Shown here one piece after another: positions 49,501 to 59,656 of a stretch of DNA of 64,000 bases. The DNA comes from Siphonodentalium dalli (taxonomy: Eukaryota; Mollusca; Scaphopoda; Gadilida; Siphonodentaliidae): NCBI GenBank assembly GCA_032622095.1, contig CP136063.1, positions 143,299,950 to 143,363,949 of the forward strand, written 5' to 3'. Made by a program: the position numbers and the translations under genes. The stretch's first letter is position 1. Each line of letters begins with the position of its first letter. The notes below the pieces were generated by a model. The model saw nothing but the letters and a program-made list of their open reading frames with translations, did no database searches and had not been told where the DNA came from.

Positions 49501-51513
49501 CCATTTCATTCCCACTATCATGGCGCATGTCCACAAACTAGCACCGCGAGCATTGTTCTTCTCTGCTGGGAGATATTCGACGAGACAACTGCGGGGCGTC
49601 ACACAGTTTGCTTCGGATAATGGTAAATAAGTGTGGGTAGTCTGTACACTAGGGTCTTCTCCTTAGCAGATAGACATCTGTCCAAGGGAATGAGACAGCT
49701 AGCAACCTTCGAAACACTGTCGAAGTTGTCCACATATGCCAATGCGTTCGCTGAGTTTGTGAGTTGACGAACCATCTATTGAGAAGTGACTAGCTAACTG
49801 GTTCGCCAGGTGTACATGTCGTTATCCCATGGGGTATGAGACACATACATAGAGATGACCTTCTGTAAGCTAGACACCGGAAAATGAATTGTTTGAAACG
49901 TTATGATTAGAGGGACCCTACTCCCAGGAAGTGGTGAATACTTTGTCGGTGTGAGCGACCTAGATTTATCAGACAAAGAAATGGAAGCTGGTCCAGATAA
50001 TTATGGACGTGACGTGGCAAATCAGAATCTGTTATCAGATAGTTGTTCTGATAAAACTATTCGGTGCACCTACGCTTACGGCCATTATCGGCGCTAAGTG
50101 GAGACTGATTTTCGAAATGCCACATCGCGATATTAATTGTTGTGTTTCATCTTTCCAGAAGGATACGAGCTATGTTATGCGTTTTGATACCTTTAAGTTT
50201 CTACTAGTAGATGGTTTATGTACAGTTTCGTCCATACATACCGATATTATGACAAAAAGTTGAAATTAATATGTGAAAATATCGATTTCTTTTCAATTTC
50301 TTGCCGCCAATTTAGCAGCGATCTTGGCTGTGAGTATCAATTGCCAAACCCTAATGAATACTTCATGTCACTATTCCATATCAACATGTAATGGTGGATA
50401 GAAATCGCGAAACAATAACGCCCATCGTAGGAAAGTAAAGGAATGTAGACTTGTTTTCATATTTCGGTCGCCATTTTGGCCGCCATCTTTGATTTGGAAA
50501 ACCATTTCTTGCATGAGATGTAAGGTAATTACTTCACCTCAGTATTTCCAACTCAACTGTAAGTATGGATGGAATTGTCTCGACAATAATGCCCAATGAT
50601 GTGAATATGAGGGAATTTCGGTGATTTTTCAAAATCTGTCCGCCATTGTGGGCGCCATTTTGGATTTGGGGGACTTTTATTTGGATATAGTACAAGGAAA
50701 TTTCTTCGCCTAAGTGTTCCCAACTTACAATAGTAAGCAGGTGTGGAGTTATCATGACAATAATGCTCACTGATGTTAAAATCAGCGATTTTCGGCGATT
50801 TTTTATTTCTGGTGGCCATTTTGGCCGCCATCTTGGATTTGGGTAAATATTCCTCAACTCAGGTATAAGAGGAATCCTAGCTCGAGTATCTCCTGCAAAT
50901 ATATATGCATGGCTGTTGTTATAATAGCAATAACATTCATTGATTCGAAACATAACATCGCGTTATTAACGAACATTCGGCTTTGACCTATGATACCGGC
51001 ATTTGGGAAAACGTGATATCGGACAAAAATATCCCGCAATGAATGCATATTATGGTCCCTATGTGTTCGCCAATGACTCCTCTATATGATAAATGTATAA
51101 CATGACGCAAAAGTTCTAACATTTTCCCACAGAGACAAACGAAAGGTGGTAACATGTCAGAAAAATAGCATATTTTCATATTTCGGCGGCCATCTTGGCC
51201 GCCATATTGGATTCTGGTGTCGGATTTTTGGCTAATTTGTAAGGGTTGTATATTAGCATAACGAATCGAGCGGAAAACAAGTCCGCATGTGCTATCATCT
51301 TTACTATAATGGCGATCAAAGAGACCTGGTGCATTAAAAAAAATGGCCGCCATGATGGACGCCATCTTGTCTGGAGTCTCTGCGGCCACTTTTTGTTCTT
51401 GTTAACAAGTGAAAAACATTAGAGGAGACCTTAAGGAAGAAAATTAGTGGGGTGAAGTTAAGTCCTGGGGGGGGGGGGGGGTGTGCAGAGGTCGACCAAT
51501 ATCTCCTGGACTA
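46531..51513. mobile_element. 5-kb foldback element 'F2' with about 2-kb inverted arms
   Basis: The outer ends are exact inverted repeats: TAGTCCAGGAGATATTGGTC from 46531, with its complement ending at 51513. The arms run to about 48700 and from about 49480. The outer ~1.2 kb of each arm is almost identical (47085-47504 against 50534-50953 differs at only a few positions, and even short open frames are conserved). The inner parts, such as 47875-47955 against 50060-50135, are clearly more diverged, roughly 75% by eye. Each arm carries a series of AAGATGGCGGCCAAAATGGC-type motifs. Homopolymer C (46561) and G (51466) runs mark the two ends. No transposase was recognised. The uninterrupted insertion site survives at 53391-53396. 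Confidence 0.88.
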
Positions 51514-51878
51514 TACGCTTTTAGTTTATCGCATAGGAGAGTTCAGTTATGTAAGTTTTGGCTTTATCTCCAGCGCATATAGTATACCACGGGTTTACGC
51601 CGCATTCAAGCGATAGAAAAATATTTCATAATAAAGTTAAGTGCTGTGCCTTTTGCTCGAGGGTCAAATTGACTTTGTCATTACAATTTGCCCATTATAT
51701 AATTCCGGATTGAATGGCTAGCTACGAAAAGTATCCTTTGAATCATGTCACGGTAACTAAAATGTGAACTCTTAAATGCTTCGTGCTTTTCGAGCGATAA
51801 AAACTTCTTACTGTTAAATTTCTCTGATACTGAATTTTGTCAAAATCAAACCCCTAAATTCTACTCTATAATAGTACT
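51514..51878 (-). repeat. Direct repeat 'L', copy 1, distal half
   Basis: Continues copy 1 after the F2 insertion and matches 53396-53764, with only a handful of substitutions and a 3-bp indel in the terminal ATAATAATAGTACT. Similarity ends at AGTACT. Confidence 0.85.
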
Positions 51879-51991
51879 CCCCGACCTAAATAAGATGCTC
51901 CGCATCGTAAAAAAACAATAATAATTAGAAATTGTAATAGTCACTTGTGATAACAATGAGTTCAACAGTTTTAACAGTAGTGTTTGTTTGG

Positions 51992-53011
51992 TTATCCATC
52001 TTCAAAATATATTGCTCTCCATTCCTCGTATAACGTGTAGTACAGCTTCGGTTGTATTTTGTTTCCATCTATGACGCCAGTAGTTCCGTTCTTGTATTTA
52101 ACTGTGAGAAGCGGGGCACAATCACTCATGCGGAAGTGCCGTTTGGTGACATGGTCGATTTTGTCTAGGTTCCTCACGTGTCCGTCATTTGATAAATTCA
52201 CCGTTTCTTCTATATCAGTGCCATCTAACTGCACTGTCCAAACATCAGTTTTTGTTGTATTCTTCGGGGATGATTTGTGTGCGCCAGAAAAGTTAACGGG
52301 TTTAGTCACGATGTTGTTCATCTCTTCGCCGTGCTCGTATTTCACACACGCAAACGATTTTGTCTGAGGTTTCGGCGTACCAGTAGGTGTTTTTGGAAAG
52401 GTCGAATTGTTGTTTACTGAGTTCACTGATAACTTGTGATGAATAGTTGGTGTTTGAAGGTTGGCATTTTTCATTAATGGAGATGCCATTATGCCAATAG
52501 TTTTTGAAGACGTTACAGTTTGGACTGAACGATGTCTGTTTTCTGGGACCACACTAGTGTTGACATCACTTGTAGAAGGTACTGGCGTTTGGGTACCGGT
52601 ACTTACAGTTTGTGAATTTGTTTTAACAATGTTTGCTGCTGGATCCATTGTCGCACTCATCGTGATGTTTTGATGCTGTTTTTCGCGTTGAATCCTCTCA
52701 TTAAAAGCCTTCCATCTGGTCTCATCTCGCAATCTTTTTGTTGGTGATTTGTACCGAGAAACGTCTGTCTTTATCCAATTCAGCACCAGGCGAATGGCAC
52801 CCTTGTCGGTAGTGAAACTACAATCGAAATCATGCTCTCTGAGATTGAAAGTTTCCAGCAAATTTGTTATTTTGGCTGGAATCGTCCCTTGCATTTTGAT
52901 ATTCCTTTCCGTCAGCCGGGATCGAATACGCTGTAGATGGTCGTCTAACAGCGCAGCCTTATTCTCCACCAGTTTCAGAGAGCAGTTTCCGGGTTGAAGT
53001 ATGTTGAACAA
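51992..53011 (-). CDS. Unknown 339-codon protein between direct repeats
   Basis: I do not recognise this protein. The frame is open for 339 codons. The first in-frame ATG is about codon 40 (52894), so the protein may be about 300 residues, or the 5' part may be an exon joined at a CCCCAG acceptor-like site near 53017. The N-terminal third is charged and probably helical (ALLDDHLQRIRSRLTERNIK; a second charged helix near RWKAFNERIQREKQ). The middle third, about residues 120-225, is low-complexity Ser/Thr/Pro/Asn-rich. The C-terminal third has regular hydrophobic and aromatic spacing and ends YYTLYEEWRAIYFEDG, suggesting a small folded domain. There are no RT, protease, integrase, zinc-knuckle or transposase motifs. 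The frame starts inside one copy of repeat L and stops about 114 bp before the other, so it looks like cargo or a gag-like product of a small element. Confidence 0.5.
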   Translation of the reverse strand: MFNILQPGNCSLKLVENKAALLDDHLQRIRSRLTERNIKMQGTIPAKITNLLETFNLREHDFDCSFTTDKGAIRLVLNWIKTDVSRYKSPTKRLRDETRWKAFNERIQREKQHQNITMSATMDPAANIVKTNSQTVSTGTQTPVPSTSDVNTSVVPENRHRSVQTVTSSKTIGIMASPLMKNANLQTPTIHHKLSVNSVNNNSTFPKTPTGTPKPQTKSFACVKYEHGEEMNNIVTKPVNFSGAHKSSPKNTTKTDVWTVQLDGTDIEETVNLSNDGHVRNLDKIDHVTKRHFRMSDCAPLLTVKYKNGTTGVIDGNKIQPKLYYTLYEEWRAIYFEDG

Positions 53012-53764
53012 ATCTGGGGAATTAGTTCTTTATATGGTAGACAGAATAAGTGATACATATATAACACATAAATGGAACATCCAAATAAAATGCATATTTC
53101 CAAACAGCAGAAAAACCAAGCCTGTCGGATGAATAGCGTGTTGTGTCGACGACGGAAATTCCAGAAGTGCTCTGGTAAGTCACAAACTCTCCTATATACA
53201 ATTGGACATGTCTAGACACGGTTGCGTGACCAGTACGTTACCTCACTGGTTATGTAAAAGTTTGTATAAGACTTTGTAACGTTATAGCTTGAAGTAAAGC
53301 TGGTCTCTTGTTCGCCACATACCCGGAACGCGTTATGTAATTTTTCTAGGTTGAATCAGCAAATATTGAACTACAGCTGACAATAGTGTATTGTGATACG
53401 CTTTTAGTTTATCGCATAGGAGAGTTCAGTTATGTAAGTTTTGGCTTTATCTCCAGCGCATATAGTATACCACGGGTTTACGCCGCATTCAAGCGATAGA
53501 AAAATATTTCATAATAAAGTTAAGTGCTGTGCCTTTTGCTCGAGGGTCAAATTGACTTTGTCATTACAATTTGCCCATTATAGAATTCCGGATTGAATGG
53601 CTAGCTACAAAAAGTATCCTTTGAATCATGTCACGGTAACTAAAATGTGAACTCTTAAATGCTTCGTGCTTTTCGAGCGATAAAAACTTGTTATTGTTAA
53701 ATTTCTCTGATACTGAATTTTGTCAAAATCAAACCCCTATATTCTACTCTATAATAATAGTACT
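52971..53764 (-). repeat. Direct repeat 'L', copy 2 (uninterrupted, LTR-like)
   Basis: 794 bp, same orientation as the split copy at 46118-46530 plus 51514-51878. Read on the minus strand it runs from AGTACT to GAAACT and is followed by GGTGGAGAATAAGG and then the 339-codon frame. Against a standard LTR: the ends are not TG...CA, no flanking target duplication is visible, and the purine tract before copy 1 (AGGTCGGGG) is weak. In favour: two near-identical direct repeats flank a single internal frame. A plain tandem duplication is the alternative. Confidence 0.7.
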
Positions 53765-54199
53765 ATCGCAATGATTAGTTTTGTTTAAACAGTTTATTCT
53801 CCTACACAATTCATCATATGTTAATTTACAAATGTTATATATTTGTATGCATAGTAAATCAATTTCACACAGTTCCATTTACATATAATTATGTATATAT
53901 ACTTATAATATATATAATGTATATATACAATGATCGTGAGCTTTTTAAAGTCGTCCCTGTACCAAGAAAGCCCGCACAATATAGGTGTTCATTAATTATA
54001 AATCGTTTATCATTATAGTAGTCTGTGGGCGCGACAGTTGGTGCATATTGATAGTTTTGGTGGAAATAAAACTATCTTCAGCGTAGGACAGAACAGAAGA
54101 AGGAAAAACGGTGTGTGCTTGTGCGTTATGTACATTTGGGAAGAATGCCATGCACTCTCCGGTGATCCCGGCCGTATACTAACAACTAGGCATGCGGAG
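53765..54199. other. No gene seen
   Basis: Mostly AT-rich DNA with TATATA runs near 53890-53930. Confidence 0.4.
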
Positions 54200-54695
54200 T
54201 ATTGTAGTGCGATTGCACACATGATATATGGAGCTCGCCTTGTTTAGCTCGTTTTATGGGCGTTTTGTCGTTTCAGTCGCTATGTCATATATCGGCACCC
54301 TGTTTGTCGTGGGTTGCATCCCGAGTGATTGAGTTTACCCGACTAGTGAGTGAAGCCTCTCCATAGTGTTTCAGATTAAATTCCTGTCATATGTTGTACT
54401 TTGTTCTTAATGTCTAGCTGCATGTTGTTTTTCGGTAGGTTGTTTCAGTCGTGTCACATCTCTTTATCTTTCGTTTTCATGATTGTTAAGTGTTTCAATA
54501 TTATAATGTTCACACTGTCTCACTGCGGGCGTGTACCGGGAGGCTGCTATATGCATTGGCTAAACTGGTCACAGCTTCAGCTATGTACCAGTCGTTGGCC
54601 CGACCATAGTTCAAATGGTAGTCCGAGACGGCTGCTGGGCTAGTTGTCGATTATTTGATTTCCATATGGCAAATTAAACCAAACAAACGTATTGA
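54200..54695 (+). mobile_element. Possible retrotransposon 3' UTR/tail
   Basis: It contains GC-richer blocks (GCGGGCGTGTACCGGGAGGC; GTCCGAGACGGCTGCTGGGC) and ends AAATTAAACCAAACAAACG, a tail style seen in molluscan non-LTR elements. There is no coding evidence. Confidence 0.35.
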
Positions 54696-55666
54696 TCGTA
54701 AGAATGATAACTCGCAAAGTTCTACAGGTGCATAGGTATATCATCAGTACTTTATTCTTGGCTTTGATCCGAATGTCAAGGGACTCTCCATGTTAAATTT
54801 GTCTTTGACAAAACAATTGAAATATGTCAAACCAATCAGGCCTGGACCACTAAGTGGCTCTCTTTTGATTAAATTTCAATCTAACGCTATTCTGCAATTA
54901 ACATCTATTGTACAAACACCAGTGCTGATTACTCATCACAAGATATTGAAAAGTAGAAGAGCTGTGTTGAGACCTCGCGATATCGCTGATTCTTCCGCGA
55001 GTCAGATATGTTCGCTGAGTTGGCACCTCAGTGAGTTTCAGAAGTCTGTAGGTTTTGAAAGACAGTTGATGGACACACACTTCCTCTGAACATCTATCTT
55101 CTGACCTGATACCCGTGTGAACACCCACCGACATTGAAGGTTGTGTACATTAAAGGCACGTGAGGCCTTAGTTGTCAAAAATATTCATATTTGTTCCAAT
55201 CACCGTAACAGAAAAACATTACAACGCATACAGTTTCGTTCATATATACCATGACCATCGCGTAAACAGCATGTTATCATAAAGATTTACTATATTTTAC
55301 CTAAGCAAGAGCCTGATTGTGTTACAGAAGACAGCACAATGCTGCTGGCTAATCACACACAAATGGCATAATCGCTCTTTATTCGTTCCATATCAGGAAT
55401 TCACCAACAAAGAACGCTCTTTATGTTTACCATCATAATATAAACAAACACCAGAAAAGTAACTTTTTATGCTTTTGTTTACATAACAATGGTAAAAGAT
55501 ATGACAATAACATACTGTTTATGCGATATTTCTTATTTGTATACGGACAAAGTCTGTCTACATTTTGTTGTTCTTTCTGTTTGTGGCGGTTTTTGACAGG
55601 TGGAAATATTTTCACAGGATACCCACCGCCAAGGCCAACCGTACCTTTAAGGTAAATGTAAGTACC

Positions 55667-55891
55667 TATGTTCCAAATCCATTGCGATGTTTTAACTGTC
55701 AGGGATATGGTCATGACCAAGAACATCGTAAAAGCTAAGAAACCACATATGCACGCTGTTCCGTTTCTGGACATGATCATAAGAACCAAAAAAATTGTTC
55801 AAACTGTCAATATTCACATTCTGCAATTGATCGTTCATGTCCCAAATTGGTCCATGAATTCAAAATTCAAACGTGTAAGGCTGACAAATAG
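55667..55891 (+). pseudogene. Retrotransposon ORF1 zinc-knuckle fragment
   Basis: One plus-strand frame reads YVPNPLRCFNCQGYGHDQEH, a stop, then RCSVSGHDHKNQKNCSNCQ and HSAIDRSCPKLVHEF. This is the series of CCHC zinc knuckles at the end of ORF1 (gag-like nucleic-acid-binding protein) of Jockey/I-type non-LTR elements; the PNPLRCF.C..YGH and CSNC...HSA...SCP signatures are typical. The first knuckle has lost its last Cys, and stop codons are present at about 55736 and 55889. Downstream the element is interrupted by the transposon at 56040. Weak ORF1-like sequence may resume after 58373. Confidence 0.75.
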
Positions 55892-56150
55892 AGCGCATGA
55901 ACTTGTATCAATACGTCAAACAGATGGTCGGGTATAGGTGAGACAGAATGTCATGTTACACCCATCCGACAGCTTCAACCCACAAGTATTGTTTGGTATT
56001 TGCTAATTGTTTCTCTTCAAGCATCTGGTTAAACTTTGAGGCCGGATTCGTCATCTCAGGTTTAAACCTGGTCTACGTAAACCTCTATGTTAAAACCGCC
56101 GTGAGTCAGCAAAATCCGTGGTTTATACCCGCGACCGCATGTCTAAGTGA

Positions 56151-57087
56151 CGCATTCGTCATCTCTGGTTTAAAGGGGTACTGTACCCAAGAGGTTGTTG
56201 TTGGTTTCTATAATCCCCGAGTCGGAGAATAAGGTAATAACTTTTCCATTCTTTGAAAGTCTGTTGAGTACGAAGTAGTGTTATGGATGGCAAATTTACC
56301 GGAATGCAAAAACACAAATTGTCGTTGTCGAGTAATTTTTGTACAGTTTTCAACCAAATGAATCAAATAAAAATTATATTATATGCATAGTAGTCCCATA
56401 TACTCATTTAAGTTATTGTATCGTCACTAGTCAGTAGTCAATGAGTGGCTTGAGTTTTCTCCCCGTATAACCATAATGTTTCACACGATCGTGTGTGCAA
56501 TGGGTTTACTAATCCAGTATCCCTTAATTATAATTTGATTACGTTTTGTACACGGAAATTCGTATTTTAATTTACGCCATTTTATGGCTCCAGCCATAAA
56601 TTGAATTTATATTAAATTATTAACTTTTAAATTATTAAATTTTAAGATAGCCTATTAACCTGAGCGTTTACAGAATACATCTGCGACTCAAATTACTTAT
56701 TTTTCTATACAGTATCGATAATAGATCGTTGTTATAACCGGAAATTTATTGAAAATGGCGTACAATACCCCTTTAAACCTGGTCCAACCAGACCAGTGGT
56801 TTATAGTAGTGTCTCTGTATCGTCGAGATAATTAAACGTACTTTCCTAATGCGGACCGCCTCGTTTTATTGATTGCGAAAATCAATAATTACGACAGCGG
56901 TCATATTTTAATTGGAAATTTATAACCGAGAAGCAGTCACACATATAAAGCGTATGGGGATAACTTTTTGTCAATTTCAATATTGTTTTTGCGATTTATA
57001 AGCTTAAACCGGCAACTAAACCATCCCATTCGGCGGTCCAGCTAAACCAGCTTTACCGAGGCTAAACTTGAGATGACGAATCCGTCT
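56151..57087. mobile_element. Second, nested element with the same TIR
   Basis: GACGCATTCGTCATCTCTGG at 56151 and, inverted, GAGATGACGAATCCGTC ending at about 57087 repeat the outer element's terminus with a few differences. It therefore looks like a related copy inserted in the first one. A target duplication is not clear. Its left TIR is interrupted by the TTAA-flanked insert. Confidence 0.6.
56170..56776. mobile_element. 0.6-kb TTAA-flanked MITE (piggyBac-type target)
   Basis: AGGGGTACTGTACCC starts at 56174, and its imperfect complement GTACAATACCCCT ends at 56772. TTAA flanks both ends (56170-56173 and 56773-56776). Removing the 599-bp insert and one TTAA restores GGTTTAAACCTGG, exactly what the outer element has at the corresponding place (56059-56071). 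The insertion site is therefore supported by an internal empty-site comparison. There is no transposase. TTAA is the piggyBac target, but the termini are not the classical piggyBac ones. Confidence 0.85.
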
Positions 57088-58375
57088 TTTCTCCATTGCA
57101 GTTTAGAATTGCCAAACAATCAGTCAAAGGGTGGAGCCGTAAATAATCTCGAGTGAGGGCGTGTCTAAGTGGCGACTGCCGACTGGTGTTATCATGTCAC
57201 AGTTTATTCATTCGCACGCGAGCTTTGCTCAGATATGGACATGTTCATATGATATTTACAACTATCTTGTGGTTTTTTTGTTTGGCTTGTGGCAATTACA
57301 AATACTGGTGTTTTCTACGAATTCATTTGAAGGTTCAACGTTTTAATTTTGACACCAAAACGATGCTACTGCATGGCCAGATATGCTATACACATAGTTT
57401 GCAATCCTAAACTTATATTGCTATATGAGTCAAATTTGATAACTTATTTTGATGTAGATCATGCCACAAAGCTTTACTCTGGCTACGCCCATAAATTCCC
57501 ATAATATTCTACCAGTTCAAAACCTGGGAACTTTTTTGATTTTCTGCATGACGGGAAATGTATGACATTGAAAAAAAATCAACGCATGTAATATATATTT
57601 CTTTATTAAAAGCTGTCCCTCTGGATGGTTGCCCACTTCCAACAATTCAGATGCCGCTTATGGTGTGAACTCATAAGCAAATTGCCTTTACTTGACTTGC
57701 CTCTTGGTCCAGGATTGATGCGATTATGGAGACTTATTCATTGCCAGAGGAGCTTTGCACAAATGTTAATTTAAATTATATTTTTTCTTATTTTTAAATC
57801 AAAAAATTAAAAACCTAACGCCGTTATACCACACGAATCACCACACCTAATTTAATTGAAATCGGTCCAGGGGTATTAGAGAACAGTTGCGAACAGACAA
57901 ACGGACATACATATAGACAACTCCTATACCCTTTAATACAGATATACATGTAAATACATAAAATTTGACTTTGCAGGTGAAGCATCTTGCAGAAATTTAT
58001 CACAAACAAAGTGATGAACAGAGCGTGAAACTCGTGTTGATAGACATGCCCTTTGTTAAATTTAAATTGATCTAAACACATAATGAGACCGGATTAATAG
58101 TCAATGAGCGATACTTGTTTCTCAATGAATAAATCCATTGTACGTGCACGCGGTCACGATAATTATGACTTGTCAATAACCATTATATCGGCCTATCTGT
58201 TGGTCCGATTGGTAAGAGGGTAGTTTGATTGCATAATCATATCACCGAATCGAGTTGTCAATAATTATTAGCTGGTAACTGAACGACAAAAACGCCCCCT
58301 TAGACCCGGTTTGGCTGGGCCGCCAATGTAGGTTAAACCAGGATGTTTAAACCGGAGATGACGAATCCGGCCTGA

Positions 58376-59025
58376 ATGTTCAAATACGAACCTGTCTTTT
58401 TCTAATATTTCGATGCAAGACAATAGTTCGTGGTTGACCAACAATTCAACCAGTCAAATACTCTGCTGTCTTTTCTACAAAAATGTGCTAATGCCCGCAC
58501 TCGTGAAGAGAAGAGCAAGACTAACACAATTCGTGTATCACAAGCATCATAACTTGACGTAACCCGTATAACTCATGTGCGGGATAGCATCACTAAATTC
58601 ACTTTCTGGCGACCTCATTCGTCCCAGAACATGTATCACAGGGTCTACTGAAGATGTCATAATCCGTGCACGTTGACCCTGTTGCTACAACACAGTATAT
58701 GCACATGGATGCTCCACAATACAAATCGCAAAAGTCACTCCAACATATATAATCTCAAAACGAGGTTCATGCGCGATTCATCGAATATTATAATAATTTG
58801 TCAATGCAAAATATGATCTTCGAAACTACTTTACATATTTCGATGTGCAGCCTTGGTAATATATTTTAATCTAATCCACTGTCTGATTTATCTACACAGT
58901 TTCTTCGCTACATCTTTCTGTACCTACCTGATAATGTTCTTGGTCATGATATGGCCTAGCGGCTAACATGACATTAAACCCTCAATCATTCAATCAATCA
59001 AATGAATGAATGAATCAATCAATCA
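58376..59025 (+). other. Possible continuation of the broken retrotransposon, ending in (ATCA/ATGA)n
   Basis: Near 58880-59025 the sequence GACATTAAACCCTCAATCAT followed by CAATCAATC/ATGAATGA repeats resembles a non-LTR 3' tail. The preceding 450 bp have no clear frame. Confidence 0.35.
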
Positions 59026-59128
59026 ATAGTTAATTACAATGGACAACCACTCTATGTATGTAGACTTCGCATTCTCTGTTAGATATATTGATATACCTGC
59101 ACATATACATGCTCGAATCGGGTTGCCC

Positions 59129-59656
59129 CACACTCTTAGAACAAATGTGTATAAATACTACACAATATGTGTTACATTTGATCTTAAACAAAATTGTGTG
59201 GAAATGCAACATGACATAAATGTGTCTGTAGAATTTTCTCAACATTGAATATGAGTGAATATGTGAGTATATTATATTTAATAGATGAGATATTTTCTAT
59301 TTGAGACATAAACCTTGTAAAAGCTGCCATAATAAAAAATTGGCAGCTGCTTTAAAACTTTGTGCTACACAATTATGTGTTGTTCAGTTTTTACACAAAC
59401 ATAGTGTATAACAAAGTTTAAAGCTGCTGCCAATTGTTTGTTCTGTGGTAGCCTTTACGAGTTTTGTGTCTCCAATAGAACACATTTCATCTAATAACTA
59501 TGATACACTCACATATTCAATCATATTCAACGTTGATGATATTCCACCGACATATTTAATAATTATATGTCATTTGTCATTTCTACACAATTTTGTTTAA
59601 GATCAAATGTAACACATTTTGTGTAGTATTTATACACATTTGTTCTAAGAGTGCAC
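59129..59656. mobile_element. 0.53-kb foldback MITE
   Basis: The left arm from CACTCTTAGAACAAATGTG (59131) is inverted at the right end (CACATTTGTTCTAAGAGTG, about 59636-59654). Pairing continues for about 90 bp with few mismatches, then with interruptions almost to the centre: AAAGCTGCCA...TTGGCAGCTGC near 59320 pairs with GCTGCTGCCAATTG near 59425. Almost the whole element can form one hairpin. No coding capacity; no clear target duplication. Confidence 0.8.

Larger units (their letters stand above)
56037..58375. mobile_element. 2.3-kb TIR element, Harbinger-like, with TGA target duplication
   Basis: The inverted ends are GGCCGGATTCGTCATCTC at 56040 and its complement ending at 58372, extending into GGTTTAAAC. 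TGA lies directly outside both ends (56037-56039 and 58373-58375). A 3-bp duplication with GG...CC termini fits PIF/Harbinger, although that group usually duplicates TWA. No transposase was recognised. Two further elements are nested inside it. The region 57840-57930 holds a GAAATCGGTCCAGG / ACAGACAAACGGACATAC motif found in many invertebrate repeats. Confidence 0.7.
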
